Source: Candidatus Aminicenantota bacterium
Lineage (GTDB): Bacteria; Acidobacteriota; Aminicenantia; Aminicenantales; Aminicenantaceae
DNA length: 5,859 nt
Direction of reading: 5' to 3'
NCBI GenBank assembly: GCA_030617525.1
Contig: JAUWVG010000179.1
Location: forward strand, 1-5,859
Shown here piece after piece: positions 4,410-5,859 of the stretch. The position numbers and the translations under genes were made by a program. The stretch's first letter is position 1. Every line of letters starts with the position of its first letter. The notes under the pieces are model-generated. The model saw only the letters and a program-made list of their open reading frames with translations. It made no database searches and had not been told where the DNA came from.

Positions 4410-5859
4410 ATGACTCTGGCGACAGGTATCAAACTCGGCCCCTATGAAATTTTGGCCAAACTCGGTGAAGGAGGAATGGGGGTTGTGTACCAGGCGCGAG
4501 ATCCTCGTCTGGAACGGGACGTCGCCATAAAGGTTCTGCCTGACCGATACCTGAGGGACAAAGTCGCTCTCGCACGCTTTAATAGAGAAACAAAAGTCGT
4601 TGCATCCCTGTCTCATTCCAATATCAGATCCATCTATGATATGGGGACGTACGGGAATCAATCCTTTGCGGTGATGGAACTGCTCGATGGAGAAACCCTC
4701 GCCGAACGCTTAGCAAGGGAGCCTCTGCATTGGCTGGAAACAGCCACAATCTCTCTGGCAGTGGCCGAAGGCCTTTCCGCCGCCCACAGCAAAGGGATCA
4801 TCCACAGGGATATCAAACCCAAAAATATATTTCTTACAAAAAATGGAAGCGTCAAAATTCTCGATTTCGGGCTAGCCCACTGCGAATTCAGTGAGACAAA
4901 GAAAAGAAAGGAAGGGGATACGATCACTTTAAAAACTCAACCCGGTGCAGTGATTGGGACCTTTCCATACATGTCTCCGGAACAGATTTCCGGACTGCCT
5001 ATCGATGAGAGAAGCGATATCTTTTCATTTGGTTGTGTAATGTATGAGATGATAACGGGAAAAAATCCGTTTCTTAAAAAAGGACCGGCTTCGATTTTTG
5101 CAGCTATCCTCAGTGAATCACCAGCTAAAATCCAAGGATTAAATACGGGAATTCCTGAAACATTTTCGCGGATCATATCAGTCTGTTTAGAAAAAGACCC
5201 CAACAAAAGGTTCCAATCCGCTCTTGAGATGGTCGCAAAACTCCGGCTCCTTGAAAAAGAAAATTTCGCCCAGCTCAACAGAAGTTCCGGAGCCTCCGTC
5301 GCTGTCCTTCCTTTTGTGAACATGAGTCCAGACCAGGAAAACGAGTATTTTGGAGATGGGCTGGCAGAAGAACTCATCAACTCATTGTTTAAAATTGAGG
5401 GGCTCCACGTCGCATCAAGAACATCGTCCTTTACATACAAAGGGAAAAATCAGGATATCCGCCAGATAGGCGAACACTTAAATGTCTCGACAGTCCTCGA
5501 AGGGAGCGTGCGTCGATCTGGGAACAGACTGAGAGTGACAGCACAGCTGATCGATACGTCTAATGGATATCACCTGTGGTCGGATGTATTCGATCGCGAA
5601 ATTGAAGATGTCTTTGAAATCCAATTCGAAATTTCAGAAAACATTGCCCAAGCTCTTCGTCTTGTTCTCTCAAATCAGGAAAAACGTGCTCTGCTTCACG
5701 TGCCCACAAAGAATGTTGAAGCCTATGATTACAGTATCCGCGGACGTCAGTATTTTTATCAGTTTACACGAACAGGTTTTGAGCAGGCCCGAAAACTCTT
5801 CGCTCAAGCACTCAATCTCGATCCAAATTATGCCAGCGCTTACGCATGGGCTTCATACT
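4410..5859 (+). CDS. Ser/Thr protein kinase fused to TolB/FlgO-like domain and TPR region (C-terminus outside the window)
   Basis: The frame opens at ATG 4410 and runs off the window, giving 483 residues. Residues 11-275 form a Hanks-type kinase domain: glycine loop GEGGMGVVY (19-27), VAIK lysine K41, helix-C E60, catalytic HRDIKPKN (132-139), DFG (152-154), GTFPYMSPEQ (183-192), the F-helix SD at 202-203 and R267. All catalytic residues are present, and it is an RD kinase. The activation segment carries S160, T171, T173 and T176 as possible phosphosites. Residues about 296-400 (SVAVLPFVNMSP, YFGDGLAEELI, VLEGSVRR, LIDTSNGYHLWSDVFDRE) match the TolB-N/FlgO-like domain seen in acidobacterial-type kinases and adenylate cyclases. 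From about 435 a TPR-like helical repeat begins (FAQALNLDPNYASAYAWAS). No membrane segment is seen in the visible part, so it is probably cytoplasmic. The start is supported by the standard N-terminus GIKLGPYEILAKLG. The divergent neighbour encodes an FHA-domain activator, a plausible phospho-target or reader. Total length is unknown. Confidence 0.94.
   Translation, partial: MTLATGIKLGPYEILAKLGEGGMGVVYQARDPRLERDVAIKVLPDRYLRDKVALARFNRETKVVASLSHSNIRSIYDMGTYGNQSFAVMELLDGETLAERLAREPLHWLETATISLAVAEGLSAAHSKGIIHRDIKPKNIFLTKNGSVKILDFGLAHCEFSETKKRKEGDTITLKTQPGAVIGTFPYMSPEQISGLPIDERSDIFSFGCVMYEMITGKNPFLKKGPASIFAAILSESPAKIQGLNTGIPETFSRIISVCLEKDPNKRFQSALEMVAKLRLLEKENFAQLNRSSGASVAVLPFVNMSPDQENEYFGDGLAEELINSLFKIEGLHVASRTSSFTYKGKNQDIRQIGEHLNVSTVLEGSVRRSGNRLRVTAQLIDTSNGYHLWSDVFDREIEDVFEIQFEISENIAQALRLVLSNQEKRALLHVPTKNVEAYDYSIRGRQYFYQFTRTGFEQARKLFAQALNLDPNYASAYAWASY

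Noticed and set aside
4389..5440. Minus-strand open frames of 89-167 codons opposite the kinase gene
   Set aside because: They are complementary to conserved kinase and TolB-like coding sequence and have no motifs of their own.

Overview
The window holds three protein genes and two information-rich intergenic regions. Two genes run off the window edges. From left to right they are: (1) the 5' part of a TonB-dependent outer-membrane receptor gene on the minus strand (1-1790); (2) a gene-free, very AT-rich 577-bp region (1791-2367); (3) a complete gene for an FHA-GAF-AAA+-Fis-type HTH sigma-54 activator (bacterial enhancer-binding protein, EBP) on the minus strand (2368-4236); (4) a 173-bp divergent intergenic region (4237-4409); and (5) the 5' part of a Ser/Thr protein kinase gene on the plus strand (4410 to the window end), whose kinase domain is fused to a TolB/FlgO-like domain and the start of a TPR region.

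Organism: a Gram-negative (diderm) bacterium, because gene 1 is an outer-membrane TonB receptor with a signal peptide. The receptor type (carboxypeptidase-regulatory-like N-terminal domain, plug with W/N-x-DG-x-NITD and MQTGGVQIN-type motifs) and the kinase N-terminus (G-x-x-LGPYEIL-x-x-LG-x-GGMG) are styles I associate with Acidobacteriota and Aminicenantota-like lineages. FHA-containing sigma-54 activators are also common in Myxococcota. Coding GC is moderate (mid-40s percent by eye). The lineage is an inference.

How the genes may work together: the EBP has an intact sigma-54 contact loop (GAFTGA), Walker motifs and a DNA-binding HTH. It has no two-component receiver. Its N-terminus is an FHA domain, a phosphothreonine reader, and a Ser/Thr kinase is encoded divergently next door. 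Downstream of the EBP gene, on the same strand, the receptor gene is preceded by a near-consensus sigma-54 promoter (TGGCATG-N4-TTGCT, 1895-1910). About 190-230 bp upstream of that promoter lies a perfect 17-bp palindrome (2100-2116) that could be an enhancer. A compact reading is kinase -> FHA-EBP -> sigma-54 RNA polymerase -> TonB receptor, with possible feedback at the divergent region, which carries its own inverted and direct repeats and a weaker GG-N10-GC promoter. The genes, motifs and promoter spacing are directly visible; the wiring is a hypothesis.

A separate repeat unit (2208-2353) sits just downstream of the EBP stop codon. It consists of octamer and 16-mer tandem repeats facing each other in inverted orientation and looks like an intergenic dispersed or REP/MITE-like element.
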